Positions 42,320-54,880 of a stretch of 64,000 nucleotides of DNA are shown here, one piece after another; positions within the stretch are counted from its first letter, which is position 1, and each line of letters opens with the position of its first letter. The translations under genes were made by a program, and so were the position numbers. The stretch is from Pararge aegeria (Eukaryota > Arthropoda > Insecta > Lepidoptera > Nymphalidae), in the NCBI RefSeq assembly GCF_905163445.1, contig NC_053184.1:6448001-6512000 (forward strand), written 5' to 3'. The notes below the pieces were generated by a model. The model was given only the letters and a program-made list of their open reading frames with translations. It searched no databases and was not told the origin of the DNA.

Positions 42320-45300
42320 GATCAATTAAAATTTACAGTGATGACTGTTATTGCTATGGAAAATGATTGCCTGTTTTAGCTTTTTTTGGAGCGGAGACAA
42401 AGTCAATGCAAGTTTGTCAATTGTTTTATGCCAAGGCATGAAGGTTGCTGAAGGCGTATTTACCTTATAGTTCTTTGCGTTTGAATTTGGCTTTAAACTT
42501 TTCTATTGCCCTTAATGACTTGAGCGTAGTGGACATTCTCAATAACACTTGATAAAAATCGTCAACAAAGTTTATACGAACTCTTAACCCGCTATTTAAA
42601 GATGAGCCAAATTTGTCGTAAGGTTTTTTGAGCGGAAAGAGAAAAAAAAGGCATATGCCTAATAATCTACTGACAATCTATTAATAATTAAATATAGGTT
42701 ATTTAATAGGCTGGCAATGAGGATGATATTTCAATATTGTGTGTTTCATTACATCTTCACTTTTAATGAAAGGAGTATGAATCATGTTTTATAATAGTAA
42801 ATTATATTGTAAAAATATAAACTTTCCAGTCGGTTTAACATACGTGTAATAATATGAATCAAGAAAGATATAAAGCGCGTGAGAAGAAGTAATAAATCAT
42901 AAGTCACCTCTACATAACTTTCGACTTATTTCTCAGAGATGAAAAGTTAAAAAATTACTACAAACAGTAATTATTTTTGGAACTTTTTATGTACAATAGG
43001 GGCATTAACACCGAAGTCATAGAATGCATATCGTTAATGTGCCGGTTGTAGTACTTTATAAGTGGCTCATACTGCCTGACTCTTAGGCACACCTGTTACT
43101 GAATTTAGACATAAATTTCGTGTAAATGTATTATTTATCACAACATTTATTACGAGAATAACACTGTATACAGTTAGTTCATTGCAGATTGCCACAAGAA
43201 CCGCAACGGCGCAACATCCACATTAAGAGTATGTAGAAAGAATTGACATAGGACGCGCCTAACAATATAACAACATTGCCATGTATGAAAGTACATAATA
43301 ACGACATTTTTACTGAATAACTGACTGACTAAACTTTATCCGGTAGCACTAAAAATACGCCATTTTGTATATGAGTTCTGTAGATAAACATTAATAAATG
43401 TATTTTTTTAATAAAAAAAAGAGTGACAGGGGTTGAAATAATTAAAACAGGTAATAAAGAAAATAAAATGGGGTTTATTTTAGTCGTTCACGGTAAAAAC
43501 CTACAAGGCGTTGAAGAAAATTAGAACTAATTTTAGAATGTTACTAATGAATGAAGAAAATTATTTTTTGATCTCAATGTACCTTAAAAATAATTTTATT
43601 CTTATTTTTATCAACTTGTACTGTATCGACCTCGCCTGACAAACCTGTGTCTTATATAAACAAGTAAGTTAAAAATTCGTGCTAATACGGAACCATCGTT
43701 TTCAAAGTTTTTTACGTGATACCTCAAGCTGATACACGGACTGAAATATGAAAGGACTCTACGTAGGCACGCCTAACTGGTTATATTAAAAAGTATATAA
43801 AGAATTTCTTTCTGTTTTGTGACTTCTACTGAGAAAACGTGAAAATAGAAATTCCATGTTCCAATTTCCAATTTTATATATAAGCGATTAGATTAATCGC
43901 TGGTATCACAAACGTTATTTTATGTCTTCTTATGGTTAAAAAATGCGTTACGAGAAACTTCTGCACATCGTGCGGACGACGCAGGTGTGACGGTGTGCGA
44001 TCAACTCAATTTATAATTATAAATTCACTTTATGTTATGACACGTCACGCAACATATTTAATTAATTAGTAGAAGCATTAATTACATTAAAATGTTTATT
44101 AAGAATTAATTTCATAGCATTATTTTAAATATTAATATCAAAAACACTATATGCTCATTAGCACGAATAGATGTACCTTATTTTAACGCAAACCGTTATC
44201 TACTTGACATTCAAGGTACCATCTTTAACATATTTCATGTAGATGTTATCGTAGATTTCTAGTACTAAAGACGCTAATCCAGCAGAACTTTGCAATAGCT
44301 TAACTAAGGTCTGAGGTCATTAGCAAATTTTGATATACCCTATTTATTTAACACAAACTAAGCGAAGAAAACCGATCAGCACTTAATATAATTTTGCAGA
44401 GGCGAAACATGTGCCATTTATATGAATCCAATTGACTATTGACTTTCGAGAGTCTAAAACGTTACGGTAAAATGGATGTTATGCACACAGAATTTGCCTC
44501 AAAAAAAAAAACATGATCTTTGAACTTCTTACATGATCCTATGCCTTTGCCCATGTTATTAAATCAAATAAGAAAAATTTAAGGTATTAATGAACCTACT
44601 TTTACAAACCTCAGAAAAACAAAGCAGTATTACTAAAAGTAGAATGAATTAACTAAATGTTAGGTTAGATCCAAAAAACACTGCTTTTGGATTTGGATAA
44701 TTCTTATAGTGGCATAGCTTAGCATTGCATCTTTTGTACCCAGTTACCACAAGTTTCTAGTAAAATATCAGCATACACAACGTATCAGTAAGCTCACGAG
44801 CGGACTCGCTGTTATTAACGAATCATGCCTTTAATTAGTTACCAGTTAATACCAACGTTATTTTAAATACCTTACGATACGTTTAGATAAATTTAGTTTG
44901 CATAAGTCGATTCTTTATCGTAATGTAAAAAAAAACTATTATATACTGTGGAATGCGAAGTAAAGGTACATTTTAAGAGCTCTGCTATGGTGGACTGGAT
45001 TGAAAGACCGAATATTCGATAAAAGAAACAATTGTTAAATTTATTGTAATTTACTGAATTGCACGATGGTTTTGTTTGGATACTAGGCTGATGCTAAATG
45101 TTTTATTGAATCGGAATACAAATAAGCCGGAGCAAAAATAATAAAGAGGATAATGGATGACATTAAACTTTTTCGTTCATTCGTTTTTTGTATAAAAATA
45201 GTACCTACATTAGCTAACTAAAGTCTCTGAAAATCATGGTTTTGCCAACATAATAAAACAAATTTCTGCTAAACTTATTGTTTTTATGTCTTTAAGCATA

Positions 45301-45975
45301 ATAGGTAATTTTGCTTTTGAATATTAGTGTTCGAAAAGTGTATAATATATTCACAATCGCAAACATTTATTTAAAAAAAAAAAAAATATTGTATCAAAGT
45401 ATGGTCGGGTACAATCATACTTCAGATTGCACTACATTGTACCTATAATTATTAGATAATATTTAAAATGTGATGATAACATTTAACTGCATATAGTCTG
45501 CGATTTCAAGTGTAATATTTGACGTACCATGTTTTCAGTTTATTCATGTATTAAAACACATTTACAGCGAGGTTTCTATCTCTCTCTACTTGAAATAACT
45601 TAATTTAAAATTTGAATTTGAATTATGCAATGTGTTGGATTGCAAGCTAAAGCCATTCTGTCTGATTAACAAAACAATACCTTACCATAAACACACCGAA
45701 TAGATAAAAAAAATTGATTGACATTCGTCGTGCGACAATAGATGTTATATTACGCGTATTATAACAAGTTTTAGACGACAATAGAACAAAGGTTGCCATA
45801 AGTGAGCGCGTGCATTTCCTACAAATTGTGCTTCCGCAATTGTGCACACTGAATCAAGTGTTTTACAGCAGCAAGTAAGCCTTCTGAAGTGGCATACAAT
45901 CATACGAAAGGCCCAGGGTCTAGTAGTAAGCAGTTAGCTTGCTTGAGTATGGTCCCTGAGGTTCTCCTGGAATAG
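42320..45975. other. unannotated AT-rich DNA
   Basis: About 3.7 kb, the longest stretch without a recognised feature. No frame longer than about 66 codons has protein-like composition. Several A/T homopolymers are present (for example near 45372). Confidence 0.55.
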
Positions 45976-45979
45976 ATTT

Positions 45980-46078
45980 ATTTTCCACTACAAATTAGCC
46001 ACTCACTGCAAATTCACCTGGTGGTAAGCTTTGCTTCGTGGTGAGTGGTAAGTGATGGTAGTGAGCTAACATGTTAAA
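45980..46078 (-). repeat. SINE-B tail fragment
   Basis: 'ttccactacaaattagccac', 'caaattcacctggtggtaag' and 'tggtagtgagctaacatgtt' match the SINE-B tail with a short inserted duplication of 'cgtggtgagtggtaag'. It stops where a LINE tail begins. Confidence 0.7.
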
Positions 46079-46084
46079 AATTAA

Positions 46085-46560
46085 AAAAAAAATCAAAATT
46101 CAAAATTTCTTTATTCATGTAGGCCTATCACAGGCACTTTTGAAGCGTTCATACATATATGTTTACATAATTGTAAGGGGATGGTTATAGCTTCGTTTGC
46201 CAACTTAAACCTAAAGCTACGAGGGTTCCAAACGCGCCCTGGTCTAAGAAGAGTCCACAACAAACTAAGCCGGGTAAATTTTTTTTTGTTATCACTATCT
46301 CACAGTAAATTTATACTAAGCTATGAAGCTAGAGCAATTCACACCCAAGCTTTTTTATCAATTAAGTAATCCTTAATATTATAATAGGATTTTTCTGTAA
46401 GCTTACGTTTTATATAAACTTTGAACTTATTGAGATACATCTCAAAGATTTCATTTGGTAATTTGTTATATTGCCCTCGAATGAATTTGCAATTTTGTGT
46501 AGCCTAGTAAACTGCACAAAGAGTTTATTTTTGCTTCCAATATTAATATTGTTAAAGTCA
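46085..46560 (-). pseudogene. LINE 3' end with RT C-terminus (minus)
   Basis: The left 3' tail complement 'caaaatttctttattcatgt' and 'aggcctatcacaggcacttt' leads through a UTR to a minus-strand coding end: YNKLPNEIFEMYLNKFKVYI, then KRKLTEKSYYNIKDYLIDKK and a tail. It is 5' truncated near 46560. It is the most complete of the three sibling fragments (22901, 30885, 46085). Confidence 0.85.
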
Positions 46561-46564
46561 TTTT

Positions 46565-48600
46565 AATGCCAAATCTTAGCTTGGCGGGCCTTTCAAGCCT
46601 CTCAGCCGAATCAGACTTTGTTCAGAGCTTAATGTTAGGTTTCGGGGTTTTCTAACCAGAAATTAAGAGGATTGTTGGATACAGGCTGGTCAGAAGAGAA
46701 AGCGATGTCCACCTCTGTGTCTAATAATATAGAGCTTAAACCTACCACGCAACTGCAACGGGTTAGCGGGCTTACTTGATATAATATCTAGACTATTTCC
46801 CAAAATAAAGTAAAGCCACAGAAAATAACAATTGAGCGAGCCCAATAACTTAGGAAAAGAAAGGAAGTGCAAAAACACCGAAATGCAATTTTCTTCTATT
46901 AAACTTCATATACAAAATAACATAAATTCTGCTCAGTAATGAAATTGACTATTTCAAAAAGTCAATTATAATATACGAAACATTGATTTTGTGTCAATTT
47001 GTGTTATGTAACCGGTGGAGACACTCATTTGCCCAGGAAATGGCAACACTTTAATGGCGAATGGGCACCCTAAATTTATTACTATGATATCTTAGGGCCA
47101 CTCCTTAATATTCCTTATTTATTGAGCGGGCCCTAAAAATAAAGATCAAAGTATTATGACACATGGAAAGGATTATAGAATGATTTATTGATAATTACTT
47201 TGTAAAGCAAAGTTTGTATATACTGACATGCAAGCAACATTTTTTAACGGAATACAAAACGGACAACAAAAATATTGATTAAAATAATTATACCTAGTAA
47301 ATTTTAATATCATAGCAAAAACTATAATTTAGATATTACATTAAACTTCGGCTTGGCAGTTATTACCTTAGGTATTATTCCCAAAAACCTTAGCTAAGCC
47401 AATCACACGCAAATTCCAACTTCACTCGCACAAATTACAATTCCAAGACATAGATTAGTACAATTACGGTTATTATAGTTACTCATAGTTGCGTAAATAA
47501 ATGCGTAAGTTTGTAGGCTTATCCATCACGTAGCAACGGGTGATGAGAGTTTTTTTCATATGGATACTTCATGAGTCGGAGAGTGACATACGCTAAGTAC
47601 TTATTATCCAGGAAAAACGCATGGTCCCAGGTTACTTTTTCCCCATCATTTAGATTATGAGACAATTAAATTCAAGAGTGACTGGGCATTATGGGAAACC
47701 TTAGGCTGCATCAGCACATACAATCAATTGTGGTTGCAGCTATAAAATATTTAAAAAAAGATTCACATTGGATATTTAATTATTATATTTCTAATCATAT
47801 TATTGTGAATGAAGTAAAATGCTGTTAAGGAAAAACTATTTTTATGTTTTGTTTTTTTTATGTTTTGTCTTGCTTGGTTATTCTAATCTCCAACACGGCG
47901 GGATGGATTGCGACGGGACTTCCATGTATAGGTAGAAAAATACACAGGAAGTAAATTCGGCTACTTTTTATCTGGAATTCTGTCAAAGTTGAATAATTTT
48001 ATGTGAGTCCCCAATTTCCTAAAGACAGGGACAAAATTGAGATTGAAGGTTTCTTCTACGTTGTAGGGATTTTCTATAAAATATACCCCTACGAAGGTAA
48101 AACAGGAATAAGATGATTGTATGTTTTTGAGAGTAAAAAAAAAATAAAAAATGTATCTGTAAGAAACTAAAGGTTCCACCATTCTACATTGGTGACACAA
48201 GTTTGTATGGAAAAAAAAATGTGTGTCAGCTTCGACGCACGACTGGAGTTAACTACTTAAGTACGATTGTCAAAACATACACAAAAAGAGTTTATTTAGC
48301 TGAATAAAGATTAATACCATATGAAAGGGTAAATTAAAAATCTTGTGAAATTTATTAACACACGGCGGAAGTGTAACTTCTTAAAAGTAGCCTACGGTAG
48401 ATTGAGGTGGATGTAGAGTATCAGAACTATTAGGATAAATGTAATGTTTATTATTTAGTTTCCATGGTAACAAGAACAGGGAAAAAAAATGTATAATGTT
48501 TTCTATCTCACTTTGTCCCATATATTTATGTGTTTGTTTCTTTACCTAGATAATATTCGGTTTCCTTGGTAACTTAAATAGGAAAAATAAGTTAATTAAA
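46565..48600. other. unannotated AT-rich DNA
   Basis: Two kilobases without a supported gene or repeat. Short frames show no domain. Confidence 0.5.
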
Positions 48601-48605
48601 CGAAA

Positions 48606-48653
48606 GCGACGTTGCATGTTTGCGCATCACAGTTGCCGGGCATGCAACGTCGC
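48606..48653. repeat. 13-bp perfect hairpin
   Basis: 'gcgacgttgcatg' at 48606-48618 pairs exactly with 'catgcaacgtcgc' at 48641-48653 around a 22-base GC-rich loop. The context is AT-rich, so the GC-rich stem stands out. Confidence 0.9.
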
Positions 48654-48659
48654 AAAGCG

Positions 48660-49645
48660 AAAACGTAACAAGGTCATTCATCATCGTCATGAAAATCGAT
48701 TGATTCTTAAGGAGTAAACTCCAAAAAACTTACACAAGTGCTTTAACATCAGTGAGGTACTAGGGATATAGTACACACGAGCAAAGGCATATGCAGACCT
48801 TAGTAGGTAGTGCAAAACATTCTCATAATTTGGCAAAACCTTTGACAAACGTTCGCGCATGTCATGGCCGACAGTTCACGGCTGTGCGGTTTATTACCAT
48901 CCTCGTGGGCGCTGAAGACCCTGTCATTACATACGTTGCCGTCATTAGATGCATTACCTATCATTTGTTACATAAACTAGCTGTCTTGCGAGATTAACGA
49001 CGCTGGTTACGAAGCGTTAGATAATATTATGTCAGCGCATCAATTTATTTATTGATTAAAATAATTATCCTTCACTCTATCAAATATCATTTATTGATTG
49101 ACACATACTTATTATTTTGTATAATATCTACACGATTTATTTTACATGCATAATAAATTCTGTTATCCAAGGTATTGGAATTTATTATTCTGTCTAATTT
49201 TATCAGTTTTTCGAGAAACCAGCTAACGGGCTTAGGTTTATTAACCTACAATAACCCCTCCGGGTCAAGGTGTTTTCATCGTCAGTGACAAAGGTAGGTG
49301 AGATCGCATTTATAAATACAAAATAAAGCTTTACGAATACGAATGAAGTACTGGTGTACATTCTATCGAATAAATGTGCATTGATTTTTTCTTAGGCTTA
49401 GGTCAGTTACACAACCATCTGACAAGTGTAGATAGCCTAAACGTAAGTTTTGTCAAGTGACAAGAATAAAATATATGTATAAGCTGTCCAAAACTTGTTA
49501 AAAGATGGTGATACAGGCCCTTACTCTTTTCGGTAAGCTATTACCAATTTATAGCAAATTTTACCAATACGTGAAGAAAAAACTTCTAGAAGGATTGGCA
49601 CGGTTCCAGATTCTTTAGGGAAGAAGCGCTGAAAGCTGGACATGT
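48660..49645. other. unannotated DNA
   Basis: A 68-codon plus-strand frame at 48791-48997 lies in less AT-rich sequence but shows no domain or splice sites I would trust. No repeat recognised. Confidence 0.45.
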
Positions 49646-49649
49646 TTTT

Positions 49650-49800
49650 TTTTATTACACAACATGTTCAGCCCTTGATTGCAATCTCACCTAGTGATGT
49701 ATAGTCAAAGATGGCAGCGCGCTAACCTGTAACGGGTTACTGCAGTTATACATACCATACCCCTAGATTGTACCGAACTTTTGTCGCTTTTGTCTATCTT
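49650..49800 (-). repeat. SINE-B tail half
   Basis: 'cccttgattgcaatctcacc' and 'agcgcgctaacctgtaacgg', then 'ataccatacccctagattgt' and 'accgaactttt', are the tail half of SINE-B. The head is missing. Confidence 0.72.
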
Positions 49801-50084
49801 AAATATTTATGTGACCCGTAAATATGACATTTAAGTATCTGCGGTTTCGTAGTTAAATACTAATTTAACTAATAATTGTAAGCGTCTAAGCGGGAGCGAA
49901 GGAAATCGTATTATAACTTTGTTACGTGCTGCGGCAAAATTGTTATTCATTGCGTTTACGTAATGGATCAGTACAAAAGTTTTCTAATTGCTTCTGAATA
50001 TGCAAGGGCGGCGCTCTACTCGCACTGAAGTGCCCTATTTGAATACGTTAATAATTTATATGAAGTAAGTATAATCGTGTCCCT

Positions 50085-50155
50085 GCGACTCGCTTGATGT
50101 CGTCCATCAACCCAAAAGGACGCTTGAGTTTTCCGGTGTAGGTTCGCCAATCCAG
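50085..50155 (+). mobile_element. fragment of the 39640 repeat family
   Basis: 'cgtgtccctgcgactcgctt' and 'gatgtcgtccatcaacc', then 'ttccggtgtaggttcgccaa', resemble the start of the fragment at 39655. Confidence 0.4.
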
Positions 50156-50453
50156 GAAATACCAATCTTAAATCTATAACTGGAAGCAGTCTGTCTCTTA
50201 TTTTTTAAATTTTTAATTTTTCACAAAATCTAATAAAAGTTGTTAAATTGTAAAACGTCAAAAACTAACGGAAATATCGATAAACAGGCATACAAAAATA
50301 CAGAAATACACTTTCTTTTGTTAAAAATAAACTGTGAGTATGAACTAGGCTACATAAACTTAGTTATTAATAAACTATAACGCACTTATAGTTTGTATTA
50401 CGTTTATACAAAAAAAAAAAAATTTTTTATCCACCTTATTTTATATTCATATC

Positions 50454-50663
50454 AAATAAATATACTACGACGATACACACATCCCATCTAGACCTAAAGT
50501 AAGTGGAGCTTGTGTTATGGATACAAAGATTAATAATATAAATAATTACTTATAAAATACAGATAAACACCCAGGCACTGAAAAACATTCATCACGTGCG
50601 AATCGAACCCACGGCCTTGGACTCAGAAAGCAGGGCCGCTGCCCACAGCGCCAATCAGCCGTC
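50454..50663 (-). repeat. SINE-A copy, shortened
   Basis: The tail is 'aaataaatatactacgacga' and the head ends 'agcgccaatcagccgtcaaa'. A piece of the body between 'aaacattcatcac' and 'gtgcgaatcgaacc' is missing, including the 'acacaaacattttccagt' segment. Confidence 0.88.
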
Positions 50664-50669
50664 AAAAAT

Positions 50670-51335
50670 GAAAGGGTGTTCTGCAAAGAATATAAAAAAA
50701 AATAAACGTTACTATAAATTATTTTCTGAATGCCAATTTTTTTAACTATCTTTCTACAGATAGTAAAAAAAATGGTTTTTTGATTCTATCCTGCCCACCT
50801 CGTTGAATATACAGTACAAACACAGTAATGCGTATAGACTCCGGAAATATCGCGCGTTTTATAAATATGACTCAAACTTTATCGACAGTGATTACTTATA
50901 CGAAATTAATTACTTAGGAAACGAAACATGCCTCTCCTTTGTTTTCACACACGCGCTTTGGTAAATTTCGGCAGAAATTAGACCTTAATTAATATTGAGT
51001 AGGTACCAGTTTTATAACACCATCAAGTGTAGAAGGGGGGAAATTATAAATTTATTTTTAAAGGTTATATCACCACCTCTATCAAAATATCTCGAATAAA
51101 TCTCTGTTATAATGTACAAAAATAGCCACAAGAGCAAAATGAGACAATTGTATCGGCTGTAGAATTAAAAAAAAAACCAACTTAGTTATTCCGGTGCCAA
51201 GTAAAATTTAGTTCGGAAAGTATCTATCAGAAATATTTATTATTGCTGTTTAGTTGTTTTACAAAGTCGGTTCTTTTTTGTCAAATAAAATTTCATACTT
51301 TTTAGTGAGTGCAATTATATCTCTTATAATAGCCA
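50670..51335. other. unannotated AT-rich DNA
   Basis: No gene or recognisable repeat. Confidence 0.5.
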
Positions 51336-51369
51336 AATATCAACTGCCCTTGTGCAAAATATTGCTATT

Positions 51370-51615
51370 TGCAAAGCCATGGTTTTTCCAGAATCTCTCT
51401 AATAGATCTTCTTCAAATTAAAATGGGACCATTTCTGAGATATGATATACCAAACCATTAAAAACATCAAAATCGGTGTACAATTGGCGGAGTAATCGCC
51501 TAACAAATGCACAAAAAACATACAGTCGAATTGAGAACCTCCTCCTTTTTTTAAAGTCGGTTCGATCAAATCAACAATTACGTGATAATACGTAATTGTT
51601 GATTTGGCATAAAAT
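51370..51615. repeat. probable dispersed repeat with terminal hairpin
   Basis: 'gtcgaattgagaacctcctc' followed by a T run and 'aaagtcggttcgatc' is a sequence I recall from many lepidopteran intergenic repeats. It ends in a perfect hairpin at 51567-51606. The 74-codon minus-strand frame is not gene-like. Confidence 0.4.
51567..51606. repeat. 17-bp perfect hairpin
   Basis: Arms 51567-51583 ('caaatcaacaattacgt') and 51590-51606 are exact complements around the loop 'gataat'. Confidence 0.92.
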
Positions 51616-51889
51616 ATTTGCAATTGTTCAAATACTGCAAAAATACTAGACTCATATTTATCTACGCACTCAAATTATAATGACAACATCCTGTTACCTT
51701 TCTGATGTTGGTTTTAAGCGAGATGTAAAAATATTTGCGATTTATAACGATATTTGGACATCAATTTTTTTTAACTGCTAAGGGCTCTTACAGTCGTACG
51801 TAACTCGTTGGATAACTTGGACAAGAAGCTAAGTCACACATCTGTACCTAGAGGTAACAGCGCTACGAATAGAATATAAATTTAAAATT

Positions 51890-52205
51890 TAAAAAACATC
51901 TATCTGTCTGTCTGGCTTACTGTTTCTTTTCCTGTATACGTGCAATAAAGTGTTTCTTCTACTTCTTCTGTCTTTCAATATAGATAACATTATTCTACTA
52001 GTTAAGCCCTCTCATTTGATAAGCGTAATAGGGAGTTGTTAAACAATATTTATTTATTTATTTATTTATAATATGTAATCCGCCATTTTGTGGCGGTGGC
52101 CATCTTGGACCAAATTTCATCAAAAATAGCTAAGAACACTCCCGACAACGAACAAAACCAAAATTGGTACATCCGTTCGGGAAAAACTAATATACAAAGC
52201 GTTCA
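51890..52205. repeat. decayed repeat remnants
   Basis: 'atctatctgtctgtctggct' and 'cgtgcaataaagtgtttctt' resemble a retroposon end, and 'ggtggccatcttggaccaaa' with 'ttggtacatccgttcgggaa' resembles other lepidopteran dispersed repeats. A (TTTA)n tract lies at 52048-52068. Boundaries and classes cannot be fixed. Confidence 0.3.
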
Positions 52206-52322
52206 TGGTAAAAAAAGAGATGATAGCCTTTTTCATTTGACTCCGCTCGGTTAACTTACGGAGGTACCTTGACTGCTAGGCAATAACATCGTTGGTTCTC
52301 GTAGTTAGCAAAGTAACGACTT

Positions 52323-52551
52323 TAAATAAATAAATATACTGCGATAATACAGATCACCATCTAAGCAAGCGAATATATGAATATTTTTATGAATAAATAC
52401 TTATAATATACAGATAAACACCCACCACTCATATTCATCATATGAAAAACATTCATATTCATCACACAAACATTTTCGAGTTGTAGCAATCGAAACCACG
52501 GCCAATGGGCTCAGAAAGCAGGGTCGCTGCCCACTGCACCAATCAGCCGTC
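52323..52551 (-). repeat. SINE-A copy, rearranged
   Basis: The tail is 'ataaataaatatactgcgat' and the head ends 'ctgcaccaatcagccgtcgg'. The 'cttgtgttatgggtactaag' block is deleted, and a segment 'attcatattcatca' is duplicated. The A-box region has a G to A change ('tgcaccaat'). Confidence 0.85.
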
Positions 52552-52554
52552 GGC

Positions 52555-53050
52555 TTTAAAAGTCCAAGTCGTTAAACTAGTGTCTGTAAGAACCCTATGA
52601 CTGCATGATCTCATAATTTACCTCTATCAAACATGAAGATAAATTTTAAATAAAACTGGCCAAGTGGTTGTCAAAACACGAGGCAAATTTTTTAATATTC
52701 ATGTTATAAGGTAACCCTATAAATAATTTTCTTTCTTTCATTGTTTTGGTAATACAAAAATCATAGGTTTAGCTGGGGTTAGATCTCGGTCCGCTAGGCC
52801 ACTAAGGCTATGACCCTTTATTTTAAAGTAACATAAATACATGTACATGTTTGGCTTAGAGATAAAAAAAGTGATTTTGAGAAGACGACATTTAAATAAA
52901 TGAACCTATTTGGCTTGCCAAATATCCCGAGGCATCTCTAGAGATTCAATGCTGTTAAATGTGAAAAGCTTGCCATACCGGTGAGTATGTCTGAATCTCA
53001 ATGTGTGAATCGACTGTATGTATGAGAAGATAATTTATTAAAAAATGATA
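52555..53050. other. unannotated AT-rich DNA
   Basis: No gene or recognisable repeat. Confidence 0.5.
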
Positions 53051-53054
53051 CGTT

Positions 53055-53240
53055 ATCATCGACTCATTACCGGCCAACTACAAGGCACGGGTCTCCTCTG
53101 AGAAAGAGAAGAGTTTAGGCCGTAATCCACCACTCAGGCCAGGTGCAGATTGGTAGACTTCACACGCTTTTGAGACCGTTATGAAAGCTCTTGGGCATAC
53201 AGGTTTCCTCAGGAGATTTTCCTTTACAGTTAAATTTTAT
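53055..53240 (-). repeat. SINE-C 3' two thirds
   Basis: 'cgactcattaccggccaact', 'acgggtctcctctgagaaag', 'agtttaggccgtaatccacc' and 'atacaggtttcctcaggaga' are clear. After 'ttcctttacagtt' the copy joins 'aaattttattcatgtacgcc', a scrap of the LINE tail seen at 22901. Confidence 0.75.
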
Positions 53241-53259
53241 TCATGTACGCCTTTTTTTC

Positions 53260-53490
53260 TTTGTTTGTCGCTGGGAAGTTTTTTTACGCATCCCGCTCGA
53301 AGGCTGATCATTTCGTCTCCTCTATGTGGGACTCACTGACTGAAACAGAAAGAAGATGAGAATACCAACTAAAATCCAGCGGCCACCTGCGACCTGCGTG
53401 TTGTCTACAGGAGTGGCAGCAGAGCGCATATCGGCGCCTCGTGCCACTAGTTCTTTTTCGGCGGAGTGGGTGAGAATCTAACACTACACA
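53260..53490. other. GC-richer patch, unidentified
   Basis: This segment is richer in GC than its neighbours ('ccagcggccacctgcgacct', 'cgcatatcggcgcctcgtgc'). A plus-strand frame is open through much of it, but I recognise no domain. It may be a fragment of a retrotransposon or of an old exon. Confidence 0.25.
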
Positions 53491-53499
53491 ACAATTTAT

Positions 53500-54230
53500 T
53501 GTGAACTATATAACTATATTCGAGAGCATTGCCTACCAAAAAAAACCTCACACACGTACCTAATTCAAATACGTGTTATTTATTAGGAAATCGTTGCAAT
53601 AATAAAAAAAAATGTAGATCTTATTTTCGTTAAAATATCTTACTGTCCTAATCCTAGTCTTAAATAAGAAAGTCGGATATGAAATACTCATGACACACAC
53701 ATCGCTCACCACACACATTCTTGATGGAAAATCAGGCATACCTATGAATTTTCAACTGCATTTATCTCGCCTATTGTAGCTGGAATTGCATCCTCTGTCC
53801 TCACACAATACGCAATCATTTGTATGTGCTATATTCGATAACATAATTTTGTGGGCGTCGAGGAAATATTTGCTATTCAGCGTCAAACAATAACTTTAAC
53901 AGCAACGTGCTAATTTACTTCACGATTCGTTCATCACGTCATAATTTTTATAGCTAGCCTTAATTTTATTTTACTATTTTACAGCAAGGTGATCGACGGT
54001 TTTATTAACTTGTAAATTACGGATATTCTTAGTTTTTATTAAAGATAAAATGAGATGTTTTATATATATCTATGACTAAATGCGGAAATAACGGAAACCG
54101 TTTAGTTCACACCAAGTACCAATCCTGTCATATAAGTGATAGCAGCGAAGTCGTAGCATAATTGTAAATCGCCTCTTTGTTAAAAAACTAGTTCGATTGG
54201 AAAGGAGCGAATAATTTGAAGAAGCGGATA
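53500..54230. other. unannotated AT-rich DNA
   Basis: No gene or recognisable repeat. Confidence 0.5.
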
Positions 54231-54234
54231 TTTC

Positions 54235-54527
54235 TACGACCACCTTGGCGCAGTGCTAAGCGCTGTGGTATTATAACGCCTGAATTTTCTCTGGTTTGGT
54301 GTTGTGGAAGTCTTTGCCCGAAGCTTGTTACCACCCTACCGTCAAAGACGAGCCGCCAAGTGATTTCCCGTAAGATAACGCGTAGAAACCGTTGAGGGAT
54401 TTGGGTTTAATATACCTGCCGTACCCCTAACAGGATAGCCCGCTACCGTCTTAGACTGCATCATCACATCGCATAAGGCAGTCATTAAATAGCAGTCAAG
54501 GTCCAACTTTTAGTGGAGATAAAAAAA
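54235..54527 (+). repeat. SINE-B copy, plus, nearly full length
   Basis: The plus-strand head 'ccttggcgcagtgctaagcg' (A-box side) is present, but the B box has been lost. The body is 'ttttctctggtttggtgttg', 'accctaccgtcaaagacgag' and 'ctaacaggatagcccgctac'. The tail is 'ttagactgcatcatcacatc' to 'tagtggagataaaaaaaaaa'. Confidence 0.82.
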
Positions 54528-54784
54528 AAACATAACTTTACTAGTCGGCCCAGGCCATTATTTAATATATAATTAACCTAGCTCGGGTGATTGTGAATAG
54601 CGCAAACTGTCTTAGTTCCCAATTTTTGCACCTTCACTATTGTCCTAGGTTTTTAGCAAAAATTCTGTATTTTCCTATTGTAATGCGACAAAAATACGAT
54701 TCGAGGTGAATAATTTAGCGTTAACGTGCAACGAGTTACAGCTTGAAGTGAGAACCTGGATTCACGTACCAGGTTTTATTTATA

Positions 54785-54845
54785 GTTTAGAGCGCCTAGG
54801 TTCGATCCTCCGACCTGAGGAAGAGTTCGATCCTCCGACCTATGA
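54785..54845 (+). repeat. short tandem duplication
   Basis: 'gttcgatcctccgacctgag' and then 'gttcgatcctccgacctatg' are separated by a few bases (unit of about 25). It is a local duplication with no known function. Confidence 0.85.
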
Positions 54846-54880
54846 GTAAGTTATGGGTTTTTTTTGTAATATATAAATTA

